From positions 21,204,001-21,268,000 of the forward strand of contig CM041465.1 of the NCBI GenBank assembly GCA_023213395.1: a stretch of DNA of 64,000 nucleotides, in the 5' to 3' direction. A program made the translations under genes and the position numbers. A model generated the notes under the pieces. That model saw only the letters and a program-made list of their open reading frames with translations, made no database searches and had not been told where the DNA came from. Within the stretch, counting starts at the first letter, position 1, and each line of letters starts with the position of its first letter. This document shows positions 36,340 to 47,596 of the stretch, piece by piece. The DNA is from Cycas panzhihuaensis (taxonomy: Eukaryota > Cycadophyta).

Positions 36340-37020
36340 TTCACCATAACTATTAACACTCTTGATTACACTTTACGGAGAACCGTCATTGATAATGGTT
36401 CATCTGTCAATGCCATGCCATTGTGCATCATGCAAGAACTTAGCATATCAACCCTGGATCTAGTTCCATGGCAATGCTAAGACTACGATGGCAGTAAAAA
36501 TACACCCTTAGGATTAGTATCCATCCCCTTTACTCTTGAGGACAAGACTATCCTCACCGACATTGTAGTTCTTAATGTTGATATTAACTACAACCTTTTG
36601 TTGGGACACCTATGGCTCAACTAAATGGGAGCCGTGTGCTCGTCCCAATAGGGACAACTTAAGTTCGTCCATAAGGGGTGAATGAGGATTATCTCCTGGG
36701 ATCCTCCTCCTACTAAACAACCTTGTCAACCTCATCAAGTAGTTTATGGTCAAGTAAAAGACAACAAGGGCCTTTCTACCCATGCTTCCACCTATTTCAT
36801 TGACATCCTTGATCTATCTCTTTTTGAAGAAGCCCCTTTATCTTATTCTTCCAATCTCATATGCTTCACCCCTATTGGTGTGGGGAGTTATGGGTATCTT
36901 ACCATGCTTAGTGATGACAAGTTTGATGGCGAGGATGAGGACTTTCCTCATCCCATCTCTATCCTAAGAATGGGTAGGGAGCACTTCCTTTGTTTCAGGT
37001 CCTGACCTGAAACCCCCATT
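36340..37020 (+). pseudogene. Element A aspartic protease region
   Basis: LRRTVIDNGSSVNAMPLCIMQEL (about 36374-36440) carries the D-N-G-S-S active-site form shared with B. YNLLLGHLWLN (about 36590) is the downstream block, stopped by TAA at a family Gln. The tail 36682-37005 holds PIGVGSYGYLTMLSDDKFD, an acidic linker shared with B (PIGIGSYGYLTLFSDDES). Confidence 0.78.
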
Positions 37021-37021
37021 A

Positions 37022-38248
37022 TTGGAGAAACTATCTCTTCTCTTGGATCTCACGTTATCGCTCCTACTGATTAGGCTATTGTTGTATCTCCCTCTTTGCC
37101 ACCTCCCTGTAGACAATGAAGCTGGGGAGCCTATTCCTCATAGGAGAACTCTTTCTGACTCTTTAAGAGAGTCCCTTGGGAATGTCGAGTGGTGTGTTGA
37201 CTGCCATGGTTCCATCACTTCTTCTTCCCCTCTCTCCTCATCTTCTCAAGGTATGGTCATCCATGGGATGGACTACTTCAAGGATGAAAAGGCTTTGCTC
37301 AAGCATCTAGTGGGATCCATGCCCGATCTCCCTTCTAGTCACCATAGGCTTAGTCACCTAAAGGTCTTAGCTATTGGGTCTTCTTTTTCTAACCCAAATC
37401 CATCTCTTGTTCTACCTCCTCCTGTTGACCGAGCCCCCCTTCACTTCGAGGAAGGGAATGCTATGTGCATGGGGGCAACCAAGGACATAGTCCTTGCCCC
37501 ATGTAAAGTCATAAAGGTGGGAGCGGAATGCTCTCCTAATGAAATGAAGGAGTATATCCTTCTACTCCAGGAATTCCAAGACGTCTTTGTATGGGATTAC
37601 TCTGATATGAAGGGAATAGACCCTTCAATTGTTACCTACAATCTTACCACCATTTCGAGTACTCATCCCATGCCTAAAAAATAGTGCCCTCTTCATCCCA
37701 AGATTTCAACTACCATCAAGATGGATGTTGAAAAACTCCTAAATGTGGGATTAATCACTTCTATCGATTACCCCAAGTGACTATCCAATATTATCCTCAT
37801 TACCAAAAAGAATGGGATAATTAGGATATGTGTTGATTTTTGAGACATCAATAATGCATGTCCTAAGGACAACTACCCACTTCCCTTCATCGATCAAATT
37901 ATTGATCAAATTACTAGTTTTGAAGTCATGTCCTTAATGGATGACTTCTCAGGCTATAACCAAATCCATATTTCTCCTGAAGACCATCATAAGATGGCCT
38001 TCACTACCTTGTGGGGCACCTTTGCCTATAAGGCGATGCCCTTTGGGCTAAAGAATATAGGCGTCACCTATCAAAGGGTGATGCAATTCATATTCCATGA
38101 CCACCTATCTAAGTTCATACCTAAATGGGTTGGCCCCTTTGTCGTTCTCAAGAGCCTCAATGATGGAACTTACAAGATTGCAACCTTGGAAGGTCTCGAA
38201 TTTGAGAAGGCTATTAATAGAAAATTCTTAAAGAAATTTTATGTATGA
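37022..38248 (+). pseudogene. Element A pre-RT and RT N-terminus fused to integrase C-terminus
   Basis: 37022-37684 is an open frame with the pre-RT block (GNAMCMGATKDIVLAPCKVI, FQDVFVWDYSDMKGIDPSI). RT begins near 37700 (LLNVGLITSIDYPK-LSN). The open frame 37928-38248 reads SLMDDFSGYNQIHIS, AMPFGLKNIGVTYQRVMQFIF and then switches at HDHLSKF to PKWVGPFVVLKSLNDGTYK and ends KKFYV, the integrase C-terminus. The RT active site, RNase H and integrase core are gone. Against element B about 2.0 kb is deleted (B 22066 to about 24077), with TCCATGAC-type short homology at the joint. Confidence 0.88.
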
Positions 38249-39024
38249 CCACTTCTTTCTCTTCTTTCACTCTGAAATGAGCCTAAACTACCACCCTAGG
38301 CACGTCCCCATCCCCCCTAATCATAGGTGGAATGGGGGTTTAGGGTGGTCCTCTCGCTCCTTTTGGGTTCCTCCCATGGAACCTCTTGTCCCCCTTTCCT
38401 TAGGGGCCTCGTCCTCCTAATTAGGTGTGTTATCCCTATCGCTCCTAAGCCTAGAAGCACTTCCCAACTGGGATGGCATGCTCAAGTATCATTACTCCCT
38501 TTCTCACTAGTGCTTCCTTTGCATATTCTGCTATGTTCCCATATGGACATGTATGGCTCCCTACTTCTTGGCCCCACATATACCCATTGGTAATACTCAT
38601 GGTGATTGTGTGTGCTCGTTAGGGATATGGTCCTACATGAAAGGAAGTGTGTGCAACTCAAATAATCCTATAACACAAACCATATAATAATCAACTCAAA
38701 TCACCATGATCTATAGCTCTTTGTGCACCCGTTCACTCATATACGTATATACACGAACATCTATATAAAAATAAACACAACATAATACATCATCATGTAT
38801 CATCACATACTATCATATATCAAATGGGGTACCAATGGCCCCATCTATATACATACAAAATCGTAATGTATCATATCATATAAATGGTATGGTACATCAT
38901 CTACAAGAAGCTGGAATCCTTGTAGGGAGGAGTACAATCATGTGGTAACATATAGTGACTCCCTAGAGGTCTGGTGCTTTCCCAAATCAGAACTAGTATA
39001 CCCTACTCTCTAGTGGTCCTCTAC
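38249..39024 (+). other. Element A spacer between integrase end and antisense gene
   Basis: No sense gene recognised. It starts with the AATGAGCCTAAAC block and contains an AT-rich part with TATATAC repeats. It is equivalent to 24230-24864 in B and would be the 3' untranslated part of the antisense gene. Confidence 0.55.
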
Positions 39025-41526
39025 TTATAGTGTATCATCTCCTGGACGATGCAATCTCTCTCTAGGAAACCACATACCTTATAAACTCCTCTTGCATCTC
39101 TAGGAGCTCCTTGCCTCACTCCCCTCATCTTGAGGCCTCCTCGAGGTCATCGTCATTGTGTGAGTATGAATCCTACTATAAGATAACCTCAATGTCACTT
39201 AATCCACTAGTTGATCATATCATACCTGGATATGATCCCTCTCACCCTCTACTCCTTGGAGCCTCTCCTCCATCCCTCAAAGCGTCTTCTCCATCCCCTA
39301 GAGATGCTCCTTTAGCACTGCCACTTAGATGTGACTCTCTACATCTCCACCTGCTTCTCCTTGAGCCTCCAATGCTTAGACCTGACATTATACAATATCT
39401 CTCTCTACTTTGGTCTCATCTAGACCTCCTTGTAGCTATCTCACTCTTGCCTGGTGCTCTTGGGACTCCGCTACCCACATATCTCTAGCCTTGACCAATG
39501 GGGTAAATGCTACTGTATGAGCCCCTACCGACCATTGCTCCTCTCTTGCTTAGATGGGAGGTTGTCCCTATGTATAGTCCTGGGGGAACATCTCCCAGAC
39601 TACTACCTCAACCAACCTCCCCATCTTTGCTGGTCCTGCAAAGTCAAACATACCATATATCACTATATACATCCATATATATATACCAAATAAACAAAGT
39701 CAAAACAAAGCATCTAGATTCCTGGTGATCAAAAGATGATAAGAAAAGGTAGTGTCTCACCTCCTGGGACTACTCGCTCCTTGACTCAGATGACCACCTC
39801 CTCCTTGGGACCTCCCCTAGCTGCTAGTACCTCCTCCTCCTTTGGTACCATCTCGTCAACAACCTGGCCAATGGGAGCATCACCTCCAGCCTTCTTAGCT
39901 ATAGTCACCACCGCTACTCAGGCTCTCCTGATTATCTTTCGCCTCTTGACTGGTGTGTATGGTGGCCTACCTCTCCTTACAGCTCCTTAGGGGCTTGCCT
40001 CTCCTCATGTGGATCCTGAAGGCCCAAACTCACCTCCTGTAGTCCCTGATGGACTTGCCTTGCCACCTGCTACTCCTAATGGGCCTACCCCATCACCTCC
40101 ATTATCGCCATCATCATCGTCATCGCCTCTAGGACCACCTCTAGCTCCTCCAACTTTGCCTTCCTCATCGTCATTGTCCTACCTCACCCCTCTATATGGG
40201 TTTGCCATATAATCTACCATGGTGAGGAGCTCCAGTTACGTCACCTCCACTAAGTGTTAGATATGCACCTGATCCTCAATCCCCTTGAACCAAGTCTACC
40301 ACCTTTAGACCATAAGAGCCCATGCTGAGATAGGGTGTGGCCCTCCTATCGATGCCACCACTCTAAAGTGATAAAAAAACCAGCACTATAGCAATGTGAT
40401 ATACGAAAAGACTCCTCTCCCAGTCACTTTGACAACATCTAACTGGGTGATCAAGTTTGCCACTATTAGGGTGGGCTAGTCCATCCTCTCTCTAGCCTTA
40501 CATCTCCTTACTGTCTCCATCTAGTTGTTGGGAATGTCCCTGTAGTTCTATTTTTTGGGAGATCTGAAAGAGAATACTAAGTGTAATCAACTTCCTCACT
40601 CAAGGAATATGTGACATGACCATGCTTTGAATAGGTATCCCTCTCTTCTCCCACCTATCCTGACCTGTAAAGAAGATGGAAGCCTCCCTGTGTATGGTGT
40701 CATTATTATGTAATACCCCTAACGATGCTAGTGCCCCTACCACTGGTACTCCTAAGATCCTTTAGATGCCTCTTGGTGTGATGGTAATGTCTACTACCTA
40801 GGGGAGGTGAAATACATGTCACTTGCAATCCTAGTATGAGATGATGCTGACCAATAGACATTGATCTGAAGCATATTGTGGCATCCTGATGACCTTTAGT
40901 AGGCCACATCTCCTTAGTGTCTGTATGTCCCTATGATACATTATCTCTATAAAACTCATCATTTCCATGCCAATGTTCTCATATTTGTCTACCATAATAA
41001 CCACCTATCAAACACCCAAGAACCAGTCAGAACAATCATGTACTTATTTACCTACCTTTAGGACTACCTCTCACCCTCTCTTGGTTGAGTTTGGTACCCC
41101 TTTAGTCCATCCTATTCATTTTTAGTTGGTTTACCTTTACACTTGCTAAATTCTATGATACTACAGAGTTTAGCATGGGGCCCTGCTGAGTTTTCAGCAT
41201 AAACTTGGTGGCCCTGCGGTAAATTTCATGGCACCATGATCGTTGCCATGTGGCAAGGACACCCCCCATAAAAGGGGGGGATTTCCACCCAAGAAACCTA
41301 ATTTTTTGGGGGGGGATGGGCCACACTCAGAACCACTAAGATCGGGGCTATCTAATACCCTAGTCACCCCTATCTTTGGGCCTAATTTGGGTCCAGGGGA
41401 TCCCAATTTTCCCTTAAAGGGCCTAAAACTACCTAATAAAAGCTTAAAAAACACATTAACATCAAACGATGAAATGGAAGGGATAAGGTATGATCCACTC
41501 ACTAGATCTAGCCTGGTTACTACCAT
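39025..41526 (-). pseudogene. Antisense three-exon gene of element A, plant-mobile-domain-like
   Basis: Counterpart of the B gene at 24865-27296 with the same architecture. Exon 1 is 41526-41503 (MVVTRLDL, then GTGAGT); intron 1 is 41502-41005 (498 bp, phase 0); exon 2 is 41004-39761 (starting VVIMVDKYENIGMEM, with HVFHLP and ITPRGI-RILGVPVVG); intron 2 is 39760-39636 (125 bp, GTGAGA to TTTGCAG, phase 1); exon 3 starts 39634 (GPAKMGRLVEVVVWEMFPQ, matching B's GVAEVQRLVEAMVREIFPQ) and ends near 39025 (GMWFPRE, HRPGD). It carries more stops and frameshifts than the B copy, so it is older. TATA box at 41687-41694. The shared introns imply the gene was already spliced in the common ancestor of A and B. 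Confidence 0.72.
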
Positions 41527-41686
41527 CTCATCTCTTGGGTCCTACTGGATGTCTCTGCATCCCAATCCAATGGTTTGATCTCCCTCTATGTGCCTCCAAA
41601 GTCAAGCGGTACTCTACTACGTAAGGAAAAGGTATCTAAATCAATTGTAAGCCTAAGAAAATGAATCCCATTTTTGCCAAGTTTTC

Positions 41687-41694
41687 CTTATATA
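41687..41694 (-). promoter_or_regulatory. TATA box of the element A antisense gene
   Basis: TATATAAG on the minus strand with the same flanks as in B (GCCTATATAAGGAAA in B, TGCCTATATAAGGAAA here), about 160 bp before the antisense ATG. Confidence 0.6.
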
Positions 41695-41699
41695 GGCAA

Positions 41700-42263
41700 G
41701 GGCCCCAATAAGTACCTTCTCCTTTTCTCTTATCACGACAGCCCTTGGGACCATCTCTGTCCTCTTATTACCTTTTCCTTTTAGGTCTATCTCCTATTTC
41801 ACCTCCATGGCCCTCTTTTCTTCTCACCCTCTGGATGTATTTATGGCATCCCTTTTAGTCATACGAGGCCCCTTCTACTTCAATTTTTGTGCCAACTCCA
41901 AATATACCCAAGTTTATACTCATTTGGCTCGTTTTATCATCATGAACCCATTCTTGTTGCCCGCTCATGCCTCTGGAGTTCCCAAAGGTAGTGCCCTCCC
42001 CATCTGGGATGGTGCCTTGCTTCCTTCAGTGACCTTTGAAACCCTAGAGGGGTCGTTTCACTATCATTTCCTTCCCGTCTGCTAAGTCGGTCTCCTCGTC
42101 CTTTGGTAGCCTCATCCATGGGTCCTCCTGCCCTTCATGACCCCTATTGATAGCTACTTGGGCCCCTTATGACTTCTTCCCCCCATTAAGTCCTTTTCAC
42201 TCATCGACCCTGTTGGCACTCTTTTTCCTTGATTTGCCCTATCGAGACCTCCATTCCTCCTAC
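41700..42263 (+). other. Element A spacer before the second RNase H
   Basis: No gene recognised. Pyrimidine-rich just before 42240 (CTTTTTCCTTGATTTGCCC), similar in position to the acceptor-like tract in B. An open frame at 41807-42085 has no counterpart in B and looks accidental. Confidence 0.5.
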
Positions 42264-42720
42264 CATGGCATTACTCATCTTCATTGGTGATGGAAGTCAT
42301 GGCAACCCAAGCCCTTCTACCACCACGTGGATTCTCTATGATCCTTTCATATATGAATTCATGCATTCCACGATCTTCCTTCCCAAAGCCATGAATAACA
42401 AAGCTGAGTATATAATTGTTATTGGGGCCCTTACCGATGCGCTCCACTTCCACCGTGGACCTATTGTCCTCTTCTGTGAATCTTAAGTTATGGTGTTCCA
42501 TCTCATCTAAGTCTACCAAGTGCATTACCCACGCATGAGGGCCCTTGCCTCAACTACTAGGTCTCTTTTGGTACACTTCTCTTTTGTTAATATCTGACAC
42601 ATTCCTCGAGCTCTTAATGCTGAGGCAGGCAACCTCGTTCATCTCATCCTTGAGTGTCGCCTCCCTCTTCTTGGTGACCCCTTTGAGAGACTTGTCTAGT
42701 CACCCAGGCACCCAAGTCTT
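42264..42720 (+). pseudogene. Element A second RNase H (aRH)
   Basis: ATG 42264 begins ALLIFIGDGSHGNPSPSTTTW (first Asp in the GDGS motif). NNKAEYIIVIGALTDALHF keeps the catalytic Glu lost in B. PIVLFCES stands where B has CDSQ, so the third acid is Glu, and TAA follows. IPRALNAEAGNLVHLIL is the C-terminal block, with Gly replacing the Asp seen in B. Inactive, but it complements the B copy: each keeps residues the other has lost. Confidence 0.83.
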
Positions 42721-43180
42721 TGGTCATCCCTTCCTTCATATTACGATATGTTTGCACCTCTGGAAGCTGGCCACTAATGAGGTTAAACTATGGCGACCAC
42801 TAAGTTTGTCTCTTTATCGCACTCTTAGCACATAACTCCCATTGGTTTTTACTTACTTATACATACAACACCCTATTTATGACATTTGTCTAATCTTATA
42901 TGTGGTCATCACCACCTTTTTCCTCGTACTCCTATGATGGGGGCATCCCCCTCATTTATCATCATCACCAGTCAACTATAAGGTGATACATAGGCAACCC
43001 CTATGTTATCTCACTCTTGGCTCTACACTCACATGTCCTGCCATGATACTCGTCATCACCCTTGGCTCACACCACTATTATATTTATTTGTATATATATA
43101 TATATCACTAATGTTGTGTTACCAGCATTCATCATCATGTTGCACTTCTGAGCTGCGAGTCTTTGTTGTTAAGGAGGCAG
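42721..43180 (+). other. Element A 3' untranslated region and polypurine tract
   Basis: No gene. It contains a TATATATATATATA run near 43090 and ends with the polypurine tract AAGGAGGCAG (43171-43180) next to the 3' LTR. Confidence 0.7.
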
Positions 43181-46100
43181 TGTTTTCCAACTGCTGAGAA
43201 TGGGTTTCGATGAGTCGACTTAGGTAAGTATATATATACTTCTATCCTTTGCCTTTGTTACTTCTCAAGAATCAAAGCATCTATTTCCACTGCATGACTG
43301 GTTGATTCATTTGAGTGATCATCTTGTATCTGTTGCTTGATCATATTGCTTGATATTATTCTAGCATATGACAACTCAGGGATACCGATCCCAATGGCAC
43401 TCCACAACCCTCCTATACATATCCATGTTGTCCTAAGCACTAATTAGCCCCTGTGATCTGTTCATAGCCCCATTGTCATATCTTAGCTTTTAGCACTTGG
43501 CCTAGGTATGATTAGTATACTTTTACCCATTTGTCTACTTCTTGGGAACTCTATCTCTTTGGTGCCCCATTTGGTATAGGTTATTTCTTCTTCATGACTG
43601 TCCCCAGCCACCTGGATAGAGGGTCAAGCCCTCATAGGCCTAGAGTACCTTCTTTTAGGGCTCCCAGCTCCTTCTTTATTATGTTATCATCTCACCGTGA
43701 CAAATATCGTGGTACTATGGTAGACTTTATGGTACCACGAAGTTTACCATGGGGCGACTGTTATAAACCATTTTTAAAAATCTACCATGGTAAATTTCAC
43801 ATATATTACAAAATTACCATGTTCTTGAGTCATATTCCTGACCCTACCCAAATCCTAATCACTCAATTGAGCTAGGGTTAGGTTTAATACCTAAAAACGC
43901 ATCATTTTCTCCTCTCTTGGACTCTCTTCTTCCACTTTTTCTCTCATCTCTTCTTGCTCTCTCATAGGTCACCTCGTATAAAAATTCCCTACAACACTTG
44001 ACATACCTATGTGCCAGCTTGAGACCAGTCCTTTGCAGCTCAGATCCATGGTAGGAGGCCTGAGATAAGGCCCTTTTAAACAAGACATGCTCCAAGTCTT
44101 GCCTCCAAGCACAAACATCATACTCCATCAAGGTTGTCTCTCCAGGTTTCATAGTCACCTACAAACCTTGCAGGGCTACCTTTCTTTCTATTTTCTTAGG
44201 TAGATCTATTCCTAACTTGCCCATAGTAGGTATCATACTATTCTTATGCCATTTTGCTCCTTTTAAGCTCTCCCTTAAAAGTGATTGACACACCCTGTAT
44301 ATCTTTTTCTTTTCTTAGTTTTTTCGTTGTGTAAAGGAGGCATCTCCTCCATCTTTCCTTGTCTATCCTCCATACCTTCCTACTCTTCCCTAGTTTCACC
44401 AAGGAGGCAGTGAGGGAGAGGTCCCAAAAGGGTAAGAGAAAGGATCCAAGGCAAGTTCCACAACCTAGCAAGGCCTTCTCCTCAAGGGCAACCCCCTTCT
44501 CCCCTTTTCCTCTTCCTTCTCTATGCTTCCCTTGGGATACCAAAGAGCTCTTAGAAGAGAGGCCAATGTTAGTAGCAACATATATAGCCCATTACTACAC
44601 TTGCTATAGCCTTGTGAACCTTACAAAGGTATGGATTGCAGCCCCCAATCATTCCCCAACTTGCCTTTGGGTGTTGGATTAATTTTGGGTTATAAAATTT
44701 GTGCATCTTAACTTTTACAACATTAGCAACCTTTCCAGCCTTTCTGTAGCTCATCATTTATATATTTAGCCCTTATTATTCTGTTATTACCTATTGTTAA
44801 TGTTCTTAGGTAGTGTGGAGGTGTGTGTTTTGGAGGATTAGCCATTCCAAGGCTAACCATCTCCATCCATTTTCTTGTCTTGCTAGCATAGAGAAAGTTG
44901 GAAATTGTCTCTTAACTAAAGGTTTCACTTGATTATCATATTTTGCTTGTATTACTTTATGCACTTTGTATATATATATATCATACCCTAGTAACCTCTT
45001 AATAAAGGGAAATACTCCTTGATTATAGGTTCTCACTACATCGTGTGTGGAGGAGAAAGAAGCACGTTAACTTGAGTATGTCCTTCTACTTTATTCCCTT
45101 ATCACCTTCTAATCTTTTTGCATAGCTATTTCCTTTTTCCTTTCTTGTCCTTTCCTGTCCAACTTGGGGAATGTAAGGAAGCCCCAACATCACTGCCCTA
45201 CACTGCTCATGTTTGGGGAAGGAGAAGAGGAAAATGAGTGCAACACGAGGGAACATATTCATCCGGCCACATGATCTTCGAGGTGCACCTCTACTTTTTT
45301 TCTTGTCACTCTCTTTCTCTTGATTTAAAGTTTATTTGCTTTCATATGTAGAATACAAAGGGAAAAAAAGTAAAGAAATAAACTTACATTCATCATTTGC
45401 ATGTGGTTGCTGTGTTTATTCATCTAGGAAAGTGCATGAAGTAGGAATAACATTCTTTCACTTCCTTGCTTGATTACATGCCCCTCTGTTTGGCCTTACA
45501 CCTCTTGCATGCACATTTGCAACTATTTGACTAGCCTCTTTATTTCTTTTTCTTTCATTAGAAAAATGAAAGGAGAGTGAGGTTGTTATATTAAAGAGTA
45601 ATGAGAGCATATTCATTAGTTTATGGTTTTCCCCCTAATTGCAATAAACATAACAACATATCTATCACTTCACCACAATACATAGAAGACCAAACCTTTC
45701 ACATTCAACATGGTGGAAACCCCTTCTCGCCGTCACCTCACATCTCTAAGCCTGCCTTGGGTATATTAGCCTAGGGAAGACCCTACCTCTAGGTCATTCC
45801 TCCCTCATCTTGTCATACCTATAGTAGCTAGGTAGCCTTAGAACCCTTCCTTTTGGGTTAGTTCCGCTCGTGGGGTGGTTATCCAATCTCCCTTCCATGA
45901 GTGTGCACCTCTCGCATTGTTTATTTAAATACACATCATTCACACCCTTTTCCTTCTGTGAGGAGCCATTCCCTCTCTTGGCCTTACCTCCTTCCTTTGG
46001 CCATCCAAGGGTAGGAGGACCTACTTCTTAAGGTTACTCAAGAAATCAAGGATACCCCTCACCCTTTCTACCCTCAGATCCAAAGCTGAGTTACCCAGAA

Positions 46101-46264
46101 GAGAGTTGTGCACCATTCGTAGGTCCCCAACCTACATTTTGATGCATGAATACCCTGTGTAGGTGATCTCTCTCACTTGTTGAATTGACCTTAGATTCTG
46201 AAACTCTTCGTTGATTAATCCAATCTTAACCAAGTGTGGTTACCATCCCAGAGATACGATTCCA
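43181..46264 (+). repeat. Element A 3' LTR
   Basis: Uninterrupted 3.08-kb LTR from TGTTTTCCAACTGCTGAG to GATTCCA, followed by the duplication CATGT. It shows what the A 5' LTR looked like before B inserted (joint at 44405). No gene; internal open frames are chance. Confidence 0.92.
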
Positions 46265-46604
46265 CATGTATTGATGGTGTTCGATGTATTGGATGTATTG
46301 TGAGGAGTTAGATGGCTGGTTGTTGTTACTGTGAGCATTCTGCTATAGATTGTGTATATTTCTCCATTTTTTATAATAAAGATTGATACTTTTCCTGTGT
46401 GGATGTTTCCTTAGCAAACTGCTATGGTTTTGCCACCTTATATCGAGTGTATATATGATGCTTGGCTTTCTTATTCATTTTATTGTATTATATCTAGTTT
46501 AAGAACTTTCATGTTAAATTTTAATTTTGATTCCTATAACTAGTTGCAAAATAGTTTAGATCTTGATGGTGGTTTCAAGTTATTGGGACCTTGTCTTCTC
46601 AATA
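46265..46604 (+). repeat. CATGT duplication and element C 3' LTR, right part
   Basis: 46265-46269 is the right copy of the CATGT duplication. 46270-46604 completes the Copia LTR and matches 8798-9134 of the 5' LTR (TTGATGGTGTT onward, TTTTTTATAATAAAG shared). It ends CTTCTCAATA, the terminal CA having become TA, followed by CTTGT (46605-46609). Confidence 0.92.
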
Positions 46605-46609
46605 CTTGT

Positions 46610-47412
46610 TACCTTCTTAGCTTCTTAGGGTAAGTAGGATATGAATAGATCTCTATGAAAACAAGGATGAAAATATGGTGGTGAAAGCAAGGAGAAGGGG
46701 TAAGAACCCTAAATAAGATGAAGGGTCCTACCCAAACTAGGAAGTGAAAGTGTGTATGTGAAACTAGCTAAGTAAAGACAACCTACAAAGGGTCTCGAGT
46801 TAGTGTCAAGAGTGTAACTCTAGAGTGTGTAACTAGTATGTTTTAACAACTCCCTAGTATGTTCACTAAAATGATTGGTTTGAGGGGGTACGTGCTACAT
46901 ATCAAGAGAAGGATATGGATCCTTTACCCTAGGATGATGGAATAAGATGTCTCAAACATTACTCAATCCTCTCCTTTCCATATAGAAAAGGGATAATATC
47001 ATCTAAATAGATATGATATTGTATAAACATATATGCAAATGTTATTTCTTTAAGTGGGGCTTAGTGGAATAAGAGATCTCCAAAATGACTATAGTCCTTA
47101 GCGTTCATATGGTATTGTTTAAGGCTTAGGTTCTAGATGCAACTACAAATCCCACTTGGTACATTGGGTGACCCTTGAGTATGTTAGGATAAAAATAATA
47201 GCTCATGAATAAGTACTTTTGTTTTAAAACATCTATGGAATTTGCCCTCTCTAGATCTACCTGGGTTCTCCTTATGTCTCCAAGGTCTTCACTATCACCT
47301 TAGGTCTTTCACTTTATACATTGATATCTAGGTGGAAACTTTTAGAATACCTACTAGTGTTTGCAATAGTGACAATCTTAACAAGTGTTGTTCCCATGAT
47401 AGGGCCTCATTT
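46610..47412 (-). pseudogene. Element D gag N-terminal part and possible primer site
   Basis: Continuation of D beyond the Copia insertion. Minus-strand sequence around 46690-46720 resembles the part of A gag before the FEVP block. At about 47393-47412 the minus strand reads GCCCTATCATGGGAAC, resembling the A/B primer site GACCATACTGGGGAC, and the bases beyond (GGTATGGAAGG on plus) resemble the end of the A LTR. Alignment is weak and by eye. Confidence 0.45.
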
Positions 47413-47541
47413 TTTCCTAGGTATGGAAGGCCAAAAAAATTTCTAAAGTGCAACTAAGGATGCCATTTATGATTTCATGCAAGTAACCTAACTATACAAA
47501 TAAATACCAAATATACACTAATGCATATACGTAAAATGAAA

Positions 47542-47596
<55 letters not shown>

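Larger units (their letters stand above)
13442..46264 (+). mobile_element. Element A: Tat-type Ty3/Gypsy retrotransposon with antisense gene, interrupted
   Basis: Long Gypsy element inserted in the C 3' LTR. Its order is 5' LTR (split by B), primer site, gag, protease, RT fused by deletion to the integrase C-terminus, antisense gene, second RNase H, polypurine tract and 3' LTR. Without B it is about 16 kb. A second RNase H downstream of integrase and LTRs of about 3.1 kb are features of the plant Tat branch. Most of RT, the pol RNase H and most of integrase are missing, so it could only have moved with help. Confidence 0.9.
8480..46604 (+). mobile_element. Element C: Tork-type Ty1/Copia retrotransposon, interrupted
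   Basis: Complete but dead Copia element with the order LTR, tRNA-iMet primer site, gag, protease, integrase, RT, RNase H, polypurine tract and LTR. Integrase before RT marks it as Ty1/Copia; the RT and RNase H wording (LVAKGFIQKAGIDFYEIFSPVVK, DLDKRRSTSSYVFTLANGPIS) resembles the Tork/Tnt1 branch. Without the nested elements it is about 5.3 kb. Its 3' LTR is split by element A. The two LTRs differ at roughly one position in five over their first 230 bp by eye, so the insertion is old. Confidence 0.9.

Noticed and set aside
47544-47593. TA repeat as an origin or centromere signal
   Set aside because: A plain microsatellite in AT-rich DNA; no other supporting structure.
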